This document shows, piece after piece, positions 1-6,340 of a DNA stretch of 6,856 nt (its first letter is position 1; every line of letters begins with the position of its first letter). The notes beneath the pieces were generated by a model that was not told the origin of the DNA, searched no databases, and worked only from the letters and a program-made list of their open reading frames with translations. The DNA comes from an uncultured Phycisphaerales bacterium (GTDB lineage: Bacteria > Planctomycetota > Phycisphaerae > Phycisphaerales > SM1A02), in NCBI GenBank assembly GCA_946886375.1, contig CAMPIL010000199.1, positions 1 through 6,856 on the forward strand. Direction: 5' to 3'. The position numbers and the translations under genes are program-made.

Positions 1-44
1 TGGACTTGCTGATCGTGCTTCAACACTGGGCTCAGCAGACATGA
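1..44 (+). CDS. C-terminal end of a dockerin-tailed secreted protein (partial)
   Basis: Only the last 13 codons and the TGA stop (42-44) are in the window; the reading frame enters at base 3. They encode DLLIVLQHWAQQT, which matches the end of the next gene (DLLLVIQHWGQQS) at 9 of 13 positions. This is the final helix of a dockerin-like Ca-binding repeat, so the upstream gene is very probably a tandem paralogue of the HAF-repeat gene at 57-1298, or at least shares its C-terminal module. The stop codon lies 12 bases before the next start, with that gene's ribosome binding site between, so the two genes are probably co-transcribed. Nothing can be said about the N-terminal part. Confidence 0.75.
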   Translation, partial: DLLIVLQHWAQQT

Positions 45-51
45 AAGGAGG
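45..51 (+). promoter_or_regulatory. Ribosome binding site of the HAF-repeat gene
   Basis: AAGGAGG, a near-perfect Shine-Dalgarno sequence, begins right after the stop codon of the upstream gene and lies five bases before the ATG at 57. It fixes the start and implies translation from a shared mRNA with the preceding paralogue. Confidence 0.85.
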
Positions 52-56
52 CTCGC

Positions 57-1298
57 ATGACAACAAACCGACTTGAATACATCGTACTTCTCGCATTTCT
101 TATCGATCTGCTCTTGCCTCCGCTTGCTCATGCACAACCCCCGTGCCGGTACACGGTCACTTACTGGCCGAACATGGACTGCGGCTTCGGGCCTGATCCG
201 GGCTTCCCGGTGGCGGTGAACGTGCACGGCCACGTCGCGGGCAAGTGGGTGTCCTGCGGCGAACCGGTCACCCACACGTTCATCTGGAGTGGCGGGCCGA
301 CAACGACCATTCTGCCGATTCCTCCCGGCTATCGATCGATGGACCCGGCGGACATGAATGACCTGGGCGAGATCGTGGGAACGCTTGAATTGCCAATCGG
401 TACAGGAAACCCTTGGCGCGCCTTCTTGCGTCGTGCCAATGGGCAAGTGATCGATCTGGGCCTTCCGCCCGGCGGGACTGCTGTCCGCGCAACTTCGATC
501 AACAATGAGAGCGAAATCACTGGCTACTACAGCACGCCAAGCGGATACAAAGTGTATGTCTGGCACAACGGAACCTTTACTAGTATTGAGTTACCTCCCG
601 GCTCAGAATGGGTCGCCAACGATATCGACGATCAAGGCAGATTGGCGATTTGGCAATTCGGTGCTCAAGGTTTTCTCTGGTCCGATGGGCGATTGACTCC
701 CTTGGGATTTTTTCCGGGGGGCTATTCATCACTCCCTCGCGCGATCGCACCGAATGGCGATGTTGCCGGCTTCGCCACTGTTCCTGATCCAGACGCGCCT
801 TGGGGGTACTGGGCGCGAGCGTTTCGGTTCAGGTCTGGCCACCTTTTCAATCTGGGGGTTCTTCCAGGTTTCGCCAGTTCATATGGAATTGCCGCGAACG
901 ACTCCGTGACAGTCGGATATTGCTCTGACACAGACCCCCCCGGAGGATTCAACACCGCATTTTGGTTCGGAAATGGGTTCATGCGCCCATTGCAACAAAT
1001 GCAACCCAATGCAAATCTTTCGCTGACCAGCCTCTCCGCCATCAATTCCGTAGGTCAAATTGCAATCACGGGCCGGCTCGGCACAGCCCGAGTCGGCGTA
1101 TTGCTTAGCCCAATCGCCGCTCCAGCCAGTGATTTGAATTGCGATTGCCGAATTGGCGTCTCCGACTTGCTCTCAATCATCGACGCATGGGGTCCGTGTA
1201 ATGCAGGCGATTGGTGCGCTGCGGATTTGAATGGGGATGGCAGAGTCAATCATCTCGATTTGCTGTTGGTCATTCAGCATTGGGGCCAACAGTCATGA
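57..1298 (+). CDS. Secreted HAF-repeat protein with C-terminal dockerin-like domain
   Basis: A predicted exported protein of 413 residues. Residues 1-26 form a signal peptide (hydrophobic stretch 9-20, cleavage expected after AHA26). The body holds about six HAF-type repeats with an aromatic, H/R-A-F-x-W-like core near residues 73, 121, 165, 204, 254 and 300, each followed by a 'DLG..PGG' type turn and an 'IN..GEIVG' type strand; repeats of this kind suggest a beta-propeller-like fold. The C-terminus carries two EF-hand-like dockerin loops, D359-N361-D363-D370 and D390-N392-D394-D401, joined by a WGPC...C linker typical of planctomycete surface proteins. The ATG is fixed by AAGGAGG five bases upstream. 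The dockerin tail suggests attachment to a cell-surface or extracellular scaffold by Ca-dependent binding; the ligand of the repeat domain is unknown. It sits directly behind a paralogous gene end (1-44). The family call is firm and the role is inference. Confidence 0.88.
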   Translation: MTTNRLEYIVLLAFLIDLLLPPLAHAQPPCRYTVTYWPNMDCGFGPDPGFPVAVNVHGHVAGKWVSCGEPVTHTFIWSGGPTTTILPIPPGYRSMDPADMNDLGEIVGTLELPIGTGNPWRAFLRRANGQVIDLGLPPGGTAVRATSINNESEITGYYSTPSGYKVYVWHNGTFTSIELPPGSEWVANDIDDQGRLAIWQFGAQGFLWSDGRLTPLGFFPGGYSSLPRAIAPNGDVAGFATVPDPDAPWGYWARAFRFRSGHLFNLGVLPGFASSYGIAANDSVTVGYCSDTDPPGGFNTAFWFGNGFMRPLQQMQPNANLSLTSLSAINSVGQIAITGRLGTARVGVLLSPIAAPASDLNCDCRIGVSDLLSIIDAWGPCNAGDWCAADLNGDGRVNHLDLLLVIQHWGQQS

Positions 1299-1319
1299 AG
1301 GGAGGTGTGTTTGCGATAG
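1299..1319 (+). other. Vestigial gene-junction copy after the HAF-repeat gene
   Basis: After the stop at 1296-1298 the sequence AGGGAGG (1299-1305) occupies the same place as the working ribosome binding site at 45-51. Five bases later, where the ATG stands at 57, there is TTG (1311-1313) followed by CGA and the stop TAG. The alignment runs base for base without gaps from stop codon to start position. It looks like the remains of a further unit boundary in a tandem gene array, with no gene left behind it. The rest of the gap to 1474 holds no open reading frame that I can support. Confidence 0.45.
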
Positions 1320-1421
1320 CAAATTAATCGCCAGGTAAGGTTCGCGTTGGAGTGTCCTTGGGGCGAGTCTGGCCACAAGGGTGGATTCAGTTTTCATTCT
1401 CAAGAAACTGCAAAGAGTACA

Positions 1422-1439
1422 CGCACACATGCGTGTGCG
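1422..1439 (+). other. Inverted repeat in the leader of the beta-helix gene
   Basis: CGCACAC and GTGTGCG form a perfect 7-bp stem around the loop ATGC, ending 35 bases before the ATG at 1475. It could be an operator or an mRNA leader hairpin. There is no T-run, so a terminator for the preceding gene is unlikely. Function is unknown. Confidence 0.35.
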
Positions 1440-1463
1440 CTATCACTTTGCACTATTCACAGG

Positions 1464-1470
1464 AAAGGGA
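1464..1470 (+). promoter_or_regulatory. Ribosome binding site deciding the start at 1475
   Basis: AAAGGGA lies four bases before the ATG at 1475, with AGGA just upstream of it. This supports starting at 1475 rather than at the in-frame ATG at 1352, whose extra 41 residues do not resemble an export signal. Confidence 0.6.
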
Positions 1471-1474
1471 CATC

Positions 1475-2257
1475 ATGAAGCATTTCATCAAATCGCTCGT
1501 TTCAATGTTCAGGCGTGGTTCTCTGACCATTGCCTTCGTCGCTGCGCTCTGGATTTCCGCATTCGCTCTGGCGACCGACTGGTACGTTGACGGCTCGGCC
1601 GGCACGAACGGCTCGGGATCAGATACTTCGCCATTCAACAACCTTGAATCCGCACTCACGAACCCAAGTCTGAACGACTTGGACCACATCCTTATCGCAC
1701 AGGGCACATACAAACCCACGACCGGAACAGATCGGACAATCTCCTTCGTCATTGGCACAAAAAACGTCAGTCTCAAGGGTGGCTGGATCGTCGGCACACC
1801 GTGGACCCACTCCGGCAATCCCGCGCTTACGATCCTGAGCGGGAACATCAATAACACTGGCATCGCCACCGACAACTCGTACACCGTGCTGAAATTGTCT
1901 CACTCCGGCGCAACCAACTCCGGCACGCTGATCGAGTACCTCACCATCACCGGCGGCTTCGCCAACGATGGGGCGGGGCAGGACTCCGGCGGCGGGGTGC
2001 GCATCACCAACGGCGCTGCCCCTCGACTGCACCAGTGCAGGATCGCCAACAACTTTGCAGGCAGTTCGGCCAATGCCTCCAGCGGCGGCGCAGGCGTGTA
2101 CGTCAACGCCGCATCGCCCGTGTTGACACGCTGCACCATCGAATTCAACGCAGGCGCGGCAAACTTTGTCGGTCGCGGCGGCGGACTGCTCAGCACCGGC
2201 GCAAGCACCGTGCGCATGATCGACTGCACGATTCACAAGAACAGCAAAGTACTCTAG
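1475..2257 (+). CDS. Secreted right-handed beta-helix protein, probably truncated
   Basis: A predicted exported protein of 260 residues. A basic N-terminus (MKHFIKSLVSMFRRG), a hydrophobic stretch at residues 17-31 and ALA33 form a signal peptide. The mature start 'DWYVDGSAGTNGSG' followed by 'DHILIAQGTYKP' (residues 70-81) is the usual opening of planctomycete parallel beta-helix proteins. Three coils follow with the pattern GGG(V/L)-x-P-x-L-x-x-C-x-I-x-x-N, with cysteines at 188, 220 and 251, a spacing of 31-32 residues. Translation stops at TAG straight after the third coil (NSKVL). Related proteins usually run on through more coils and end in a sorting or dockerin domain, and none is recognisable in any frame downstream. 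I therefore infer a 3' truncation. It could be a surface adhesin or polysaccharide-binding protein; no catalytic residues can be assigned. The start at 1475 rests on the ribosome binding site and signal peptide. Confidence 0.75.
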   Translation: MKHFIKSLVSMFRRGSLTIAFVAALWISAFALATDWYVDGSAGTNGSGSDTSPFNNLESALTNPSLNDLDHILIAQGTYKPTTGTDRTISFVIGTKNVSLKGGWIVGTPWTHSGNPALTILSGNINNTGIATDNSYTVLKLSHSGATNSGTLIEYLTITGGFANDGAGQDSGGGVRITNGAAPRLHQCRIANNFAGSSANASSGGAGVYVNAASPVLTRCTIEFNAGAANFVGRGGGLLSTGASTVRMIDCTIHKNSKVL

Positions 2258-2437
2258 GGCGGAGCGGCCTGAGGATTGCAGTCTCAGGCGGCTGTTCCTT
2301 GACCACCTGGATTGGGAAGCGACAGCGGCTATTGCAGCGAGTGAATAGGGCACGTTGCCGATGGCGGCATGCCCGGAAATATGGCTGACTATGCATTCGA
2401 AAGTGAACGACGCCCGCACAGGATGTGCAAAGTGGAC
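2258..2437. other. Gap between the beta-helix and flgM-like genes
   Basis: This 180-base stretch lies between the premature-looking stop of the beta-helix gene and the ribosome binding site of the flgM-like gene. The old frame continues as GGAA, a stop, then GLQSQAAVP and another stop, which could be decayed beta-helix sequence but is too short to prove it. I see no clear sigma-70, sigma-54 or sigma-28 promoter and no terminator with a T-run. Confidence 0.4.
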
Positions 2438-2443
2438 AAGGAG
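2438..2443 (+). promoter_or_regulatory. Ribosome binding site of the flgM-like gene
   Basis: AAGGAG lies eight bases before the ATG at 2452. It favours that start over the in-frame ATG at 2425, which has no such site. Confidence 0.75.
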
Positions 2444-2451
2444 TGTCACCC

Positions 2452-2766
2452 ATGAAGATCGCGCCTGTCTGGAACCTGCCCCCCGCCAACCTGATTGAAT
2501 GCCTGCGACTTCGCTCGGCTGCCCAAGTCGAATCGCGCGCCGATGTGGTTCGCGATGAGGTTGAAATCTCCGAGCGCGCCCAGTGGATGTCGAAAATGCA
2601 GGAACTGCCTCAGGCGCGGCAAGAGCGGGTGGCACAGATCAAGGCCGCGCTGGCCGACGGCAGTTACGACGCCGATCGGCACATCGACGCCGCGCTGGAT
2701 CGCCTGATTGACGAATTGCCGCTGGAAGACCTTGCGACGCGCATCAGTCGCCCGCGCATGGTGTGA
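2452..2766 (+). CDS. flgM: FlgM-like anti-sigma-28 factor
   Basis: A small, highly charged, probably cytoplasmic protein of 104 residues, close to the usual FlgM size. Residues 38-90 match the conserved C-terminal part of FlgM: a helix with 'MQELPQARQERVAQIKAAL', the turn 'ADGSYDAD', then an amphipathic helix 'HIDAALDRLIDEL'. In known systems this half binds the flagellar sigma factor (FliA, sigma-28) and holds back late flagellar genes until FlgM is exported through the finished hook. The N-terminal 37 residues are poorly conserved, as is normal for the disordered half. No flagellar gene is visible nearby: the left neighbour is a secreted beta-helix gene and the right neighbour converges from the other strand. 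Location therefore adds no support, and a FlgM-like regulator of another sigma factor is possible. The fold call is fairly sure and the target is inferred. Confidence 0.8.
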   Translation: MKIAPVWNLPPANLIECLRLRSAAQVESRADVVRDEVEISERAQWMSKMQELPQARQERVAQIKAALADGSYDADRHIDAALDRLIDELPLEDLATRISRPRMV

Positions 2767-2786
2767 ACGAAAATCCGCGCTGGTGC

Positions 2787-2808
2787 TGGGGCGAACAGAT
2801 TCGCCTCA
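2787..2808. terminator. Hairpin between convergent genes, possible bidirectional terminator
   Basis: GGCGAA and TTCGCC pair perfectly around a CAGA loop (2790-2805). The stem can be extended to nine pairs (2787-2808) with one G-T wobble, taking in the stop codon of the minus-strand VWA gene. It lies in the 39-base gap between the convergent flgM-like and VWA genes, where a shared terminator is expected. No T-run follows on the plus strand; on the minus strand the nearest is TTTT about 16 bases beyond the core stem, so it is not a classical intrinsic terminator. Confidence 0.45.
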
Positions 2809-4554
2809 CGCGATGATCTTGCGCCGCTGCTTGACGTAATCCCACACGACAAAGCGGTCCAGGTCGCGCCCGCCAGTGAAGAACACGCGGCCCTTGGTCG
2901 TTTCCACCATCCGCTGCGCGAACTGCACGTCCTCGTGCGATTGCCCCCAATTCGGCAGCAGAAAGATGTTGATGGTGATGCCTTCGCGCGCGCAGGTCAT
3001 CGCTTCGCGCATGGTGGCTTCCTCCGTGCGGGCGTCGGGCGGGTACATCAGGAACAACTGCTCGCCCTCGAAGTGCGCGGTGGGCAGGCCGTCGGTGATC
3101 AGAATGATCTGCCGGTTGGGCGTGTCCTGGGGCAGCAGAAACTGCCGGGCCAGATGCAGCGAGCGCTGAATGTTGGTGAAGTGCGGCGGAATGTCGAACT
3201 CGCTCATGCGCGGATCGCTCATGTCTGCCTTCAGCCGCACGATCGGGTTGTACACCGTCACCGGCTTGGGCATCAGCGCGGGCAGTTCTGAAATGTGCCG
3301 CGGCTTGGCGAAGGTGTACATCTCGATGAACTGGAGGAAATCGCCGGGGTATTCGCGCCGGATCAGGCCATCGAGCGCAAGCCCCATTCGCTTGCAGTTC
3401 ACATATTGCCCCGCGTAGCGCATGGAGCCGGACATGTCCATGATGACTGCGGTGGCGCATTTGGGAGTGTTGCGCGTGTGATGGATTTCAATGTCTTCAG
3501 GCTTCATGCGCACGCCGCGCTGTGAGCGAGCCCGATCGTCTGGATCCGGTGAATCACCTGAGCGTTCCCGAATCATCGCGTTGATCATGGATTGTGGAAT
3601 ATCCATGTGCGTGACCGAATCGCCGAACTCGTAGGACTTGGTGCGCTGCAATTCGACCGCGCCTTCGCCAAGGATCGGGCCCGCATGCCGGCCGTGGCGT
3701 GCGGCATCCAGTTCGCTGAAGATTTCCTCGAGCAGTTTGCCTTGGAACAATCGAAAGGCCTGGGGGGTAAGCCGGTAGCCTTCGGGCGTGTGCTCCAGGC
3801 CCTGCTGCTGGGCCACTTCGCGCATGTAGTCCTGAATCTGCTGCTGCAGCGCGCTGAGTTGCTCGATGTCGCCGGGCTGCGCGAACTCGGCGAGGGCTTC
3901 CATGTCGATGACGCCGATCTGGGCGGATTTCGCCGCCTCGCGCAATTGCTCGAGCAGGCGGTCGATCATTTCCAGTTCGGCCTTGATCTCCAGCGCCTCG
4001 GGCACGGTCATGGGAGTTGAGCCGGTGAATTCGTACTTGGCGGCGAGTTCATCGACCTGGTATTTCTCGCCCAGCCGCTCGATGAGTTTGAGCATCTGCC
4101 GGGCAAACAGCGATTGTTCGTTGCCCGCGCGGTACCAGATTGCCTCCAGATCGCGAATCTGCTCAGCGGCGACTTCCTTGGCGAAACTCTTGGCCAGCCG
4201 ATCCGGCGGGTGCATCTGCCCGGCCTGACCGTAATAGCCCTTGCTCGCTGCGCCTTGCGCCTGGTCGGTTTCGTAGGTTGAAAGAATCTTGCGTTTGCGC
4301 TCTTCCAGCATGGCGATCAACGCATCGATGCTCGGACCAAGGCCCTTGATCTGCGAGGGGTCCAGGTGCACCGCGCGTGCGAGTTCTTCTTCGGTCAGTT
4401 GCCGCATCGAGCCGAAGGTCAGCATGTGCTCAAACGCGCCGCTGACCATGTCCGGGGGCGGCGCGGTGGGCGGCGGAAAGTTCTTGGGGTCATAGCCCTG
4501 ATAGGTGTGGATGACGCCGCCGAGTGGCTTTCGATTCGGGCCCAAGCCAGTCAT
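2806..4554 (-). CDS. VWA-domain protein paired with a MoxR/ChlI-type ATPase
   Basis: A protein of 582 residues with no signal peptide or membrane segment, so probably cytoplasmic. The N-terminal two-thirds (about 50-345) is mostly charged helix with coiled-coil character, for example residues 184-250, and includes Gln/Glu-rich stretches. The C-terminal third is a von Willebrand A domain with a complete MIDAS metal site: D373-M-S375-G-S377, T460 and D488 (in LITDGLPT). An intact MIDAS implies divalent-metal-dependent binding of a partner. The layout resembles Mg-chelatase subunit D and CoxE-like proteins, which work with a AAA+ ATPase, and such an ATPase gene lies 130 bases upstream on the same strand. 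The likely role is an adaptor that links the ATPase to a client for remodelling or metal insertion; the client is unknown. An in-frame TGA lies two codons before the ATG, so the start cannot be further upstream. No Shine-Dalgarno sequence precedes it; another ATG (4561-4559, minus strand) overlaps out of frame seven bases upstream. Confidence 0.85.
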   Translation of the reverse strand: MTGLGPNRKPLGGVIHTYQGYDPKNFPPPTAPPPDMVSGAFEHMLTFGSMRQLTEEELARAVHLDPSQIKGLGPSIDALIAMLEERKRKILSTYETDQAQGAASKGYYGQAGQMHPPDRLAKSFAKEVAAEQIRDLEAIWYRAGNEQSLFARQMLKLIERLGEKYQVDELAAKYEFTGSTPMTVPEALEIKAELEMIDRLLEQLREAAKSAQIGVIDMEALAEFAQPGDIEQLSALQQQIQDYMREVAQQQGLEHTPEGYRLTPQAFRLFQGKLLEEIFSELDAARHGRHAGPILGEGAVELQRTKSYEFGDSVTHMDIPQSMINAMIRERSGDSPDPDDRARSQRGVRMKPEDIEIHHTRNTPKCATAVIMDMSGSMRYAGQYVNCKRMGLALDGLIRREYPGDFLQFIEMYTFAKPRHISELPALMPKPVTVYNPIVRLKADMSDPRMSEFDIPPHFTNIQRSLHLARQFLLPQDTPNRQIILITDGLPTAHFEGEQLFLMYPPDARTEEATMREAMTCAREGITINIFLLPNWGQSHEDVQFAQRMVETTKGRVFFTGGRDLDRFVVWDYVKQRRKIIA

Positions 4555-4684
4555 GATTCATGCTATGCATTCGGGTCGATCAGCGATCCGGCTCGTGACG
4601 CCGACCACTCCGATGAACCGCAATGATGAGCGGCCGCGATGCTTCCGGCCGATGCGAAGGCGGCGGACGCCACGTGCCGAATTC
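4555..4684 (-). other. Spacer between ATPase and VWA genes
   Basis: This 130-base GC-rich spacer separates two genes read in the same direction. It contains two copies of CGGCCG (4631-4636 and 4646-4651) that can pair as a 6-bp stem over a 9-base loop, the left copy lying inside GCGGCCGC. Neither a recognisable minus-strand promoter nor a Shine-Dalgarno sequence before the VWA start was found. The hairpin could be an attenuator, an mRNA-processing element or chance in GC-rich DNA. Confidence 0.35.
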
Positions 4685-6130
4685 TCATGAGATCTCATAC
4701 GTGATCCGCCCGTGATGCTGCGAGCGGGAAATCTTGTCGCCGGCGTACAGCCCCGCGAGCACGAACTCCACGCAACTGGCGCGCACCGCCGCGCTGTCCG
4801 CGGCGTTCACTTCAAATGCCTTGTCCCACGCTGGCGGAACGCGCTTCAACCGCTCGGCGTACGCGCCGCTGGGCAGCATGTCGCCCACTTCAATCTTCAC
4901 GCCCTTGGCGAAGATGTCGGCAATTTCGCCAAGCCCGTGCTCGTCGACGTACTCGTTGAACACCGTCTTGATCGCCTCGGCCAAAATCGCGTCGATCACC
5001 TGCCGCTCGCTCATCTGGTGGCTGCCCATCATGTCCAATTCGAGTTTGCCGACGCAGGATGAATACAAATGCCCAAGATCGCTGACGCGCGGCACGGCGG
5101 GCCTTTCGCCCAGACGAATCGCGCGCTGGCGCGCCGAAGCCACCATCGTGCGGTAGTTCGCAATGCTGAACCTCGCGCTGACGCCTGATTGATGATCGAT
5201 GTACTTGCTCTTGCGCGCCGCGATCGACATCTGCTCGATGATCTCTTCCATGAATGGCGGCACCAGCACCGGCCATTCGCCGTTGAGCGTCGCGTGAGCG
5301 TCCGCTTCCTGCTTCATGATGGTGATGCCCAGTTCGCGCGTGCGCGGGTAGTGCGTCTGGATCGTCGAACCGATGCGGTCCTTCAACTGCGGAATCACCT
5401 TGCCCGAGCGGTTGTACGTCGTGGGATTCGCGCTGAATAGAATTAACACGTCGATGTCGAATGAAATGGGATAGCCGCGAATCTGCACATCGCGCTCTTC
5501 CAGAATGTTGAACAATCCGACCTGGACCAGATCATCCAGGTCCGGCAGTTCGTTCATGGCGAAGATGGCGCGGTGCATGCGCGGGATCAACCCAAAGTGC
5601 AGTGCCTCTTCGGTCGACATGCTCGCCCCGCCGGCGAGTTTCGCGGGATCGATCTCTCCGATGATGTCGGCAAACTTCGTGCCCGGCGACAATCGCTCGG
5701 CGTAGCGCTGCTCGCGCGGCCACCAGCCGATGCAGACCTTCTCCTCAGGCAGCGAGGCAATCACTTCCTTGCCCCACTTGGTGATCGGTTGGAATGGATC
5801 CTCATGCACCGGGCAATCGGGAATGTCCAGGTACGGCGTGAACTCATCCAGGTAATTGCCCAGCATGCGCATGAGCCTGCTCTTGGCCTGGCCCTTTTCG
5901 CCGAGAAAAAGCATGTCGTGCCGGGCGAGAATCGCGTTGATGATGTCGGGAATCACCGTGTCGTCGTAGCCAACGATGCCCGGGAACAGTTCATCGCCTC
6001 GCGAAAGCGCCGCCGTGAAGTTGTCGTAAATCTCCTGCTTGACAGAGCGCGACTTCCAGCCGGACTCGCGCAATTGCGCAAGCGTTCTGGGCCGTGTTGA
6101 AACAGTGGGGGCGGAAATTGGGTGAATCAA
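4685..6130 (-). CDS. MoxR/Mg-chelatase-I-like AAA+ ATPase with TTG start
   Basis: A cytoplasmic AAA+ ATPase of 481 residues. Walker A is G77-E-K-G-Q-A-K83-S84 and is complete. The element GEIDPAK (158-164) corresponds to the (G/S)xIDP motif of ChlI-type proteins. The Walker B region reads R-A-I-F-A-M-N193-E194-L, with Asn where the Mg-binding Asp usually stands; the catalytic Glu is kept. Sensor 1 is S-A-N235-P, the arginine finger is probably R252 in PQLKDR, and sensor 2 is probably R320 in GVSARFS. The C-terminal part (about 325-481) is helical and without a known motif. The VWA gene downstream on the same strand makes a MoxR/VWA or ChlI/ChlD-like pair, in which ATP hydrolysis drives remodelling or metal loading of a client protein. 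The start is TTG at 6130: AGGAG lies eight bases upstream and an in-frame TGA two codons upstream excludes an earlier start. Family is sure, substrate unknown. Confidence 0.9.
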   Translation of the reverse strand: MIHPISAPTVSTRPRTLAQLRESGWKSRSVKQEIYDNFTAALSRGDELFPGIVGYDDTVIPDIINAILARHDMLFLGEKGQAKSRLMRMLGNYLDEFTPYLDIPDCPVHEDPFQPITKWGKEVIASLPEEKVCIGWWPREQRYAERLSPGTKFADIIGEIDPAKLAGGASMSTEEALHFGLIPRMHRAIFAMNELPDLDDLVQVGLFNILEERDVQIRGYPISFDIDVLILFSANPTTYNRSGKVIPQLKDRIGSTIQTHYPRTRELGITIMKQEADAHATLNGEWPVLVPPFMEEIIEQMSIAARKSKYIDHQSGVSARFSIANYRTMVASARQRAIRLGERPAVPRVSDLGHLYSSCVGKLELDMMGSHQMSERQVIDAILAEAIKTVFNEYVDEHGLGEIADIFAKGVKIEVGDMLPSGAYAERLKRVPPAWDKAFEVNAADSAAVRASCVEFVLAGLYAGDKISRSQHHGRITYEIS

Positions 6131-6138
6131 CGATCAGG

Positions 6139-6143
6139 CTCCT
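6139..6143 (-). promoter_or_regulatory. Ribosome binding site that decides a TTG start
   Basis: On the minus strand AGGAG stands eight bases before TTG at 6130-6128. With the in-frame stop just upstream and no ATG or GTG among the first 25 codons, this site makes TTG the best start of the ATPase gene. Confidence 0.75.
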
Positions 6144-6340
6144 GTTTGTATGCGATCGTAGGACACCAAAGACCGCGTTGCATTCGGCTCTTCGACCCAG
6201 TCAGCGGGGAATTCGGGCACGCTTCCAAGTGCATGCCGCCGACAAGGTCGCTGCGTGCCGCCGGGCCGCGTTCATTCAATTTGACTGCAAACGACGATAT
6301 CCTGATGGCGCTTGGCACTCTCAAGGAAGGTCGATCGAAT
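6144..6340. other. Divergent intergenic region between ATPase and SulP-like gene
   Basis: About 200 bases between two genes read away from each other, so it must hold promoters for both if both are expressed. TTGACT at 6281-6286 resembles a sigma-70 -35 box for the plus strand but has no fitting -10 at 16-18 bases. No convincing minus-strand promoter or operator palindrome was found. Open frames crossing the region on either strand look like non-coding shadows. Confidence 0.35.

Noticed and set aside
1313..1331. GCGAT/ATCGC stem with a nine-base loop after the HAF gene as a terminator
   Set aside because: The stem is only five pairs, the loop is large and AT-rich, and no T-run follows.
2035..2388. 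Plus-strand open frame of 117 codons, rich in Arg and Gln, overlapping the end of the beta-helix gene
   Set aside because: It lies in another frame of the repeat-coding DNA, its composition (many R, Q, H) is that of a shadow frame, and it has no ribosome binding site or recognisable domain.
2355..2400. Possible promoter (TTGCCG with AATATG) or sigma-54 site (TGG...GC) before the flgM-like gene
   Set aside because: The -10 matches only three of six bases and the sigma-54 GG-to-GC spacing is 8 instead of 10; no sigma-28 consensus is present either.
1619..2635. Minus-strand open frame of 338 codons antisense to the beta-helix and flgM-like genes
   Set aside because: Its Ala/Arg/Val-rich composition mirrors the coding strand and no family is recognisable; the plus-strand genes have signal peptide, repeats and ribosome binding sites.
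2744..3460. Minus-strand open frame of 238 codons within the VWA gene
   Set aside because: It is a shifted frame of the VWA coding region, His/Arg/Ala-rich and without motif, while the main frame has an intact MIDAS.
6281..6309. TTGACT as a -35 box for the SulP-like gene
   Set aside because: No -10-like hexamer is found 16-18 bases downstream, and planctomycete promoters are poorly defined by this consensus.
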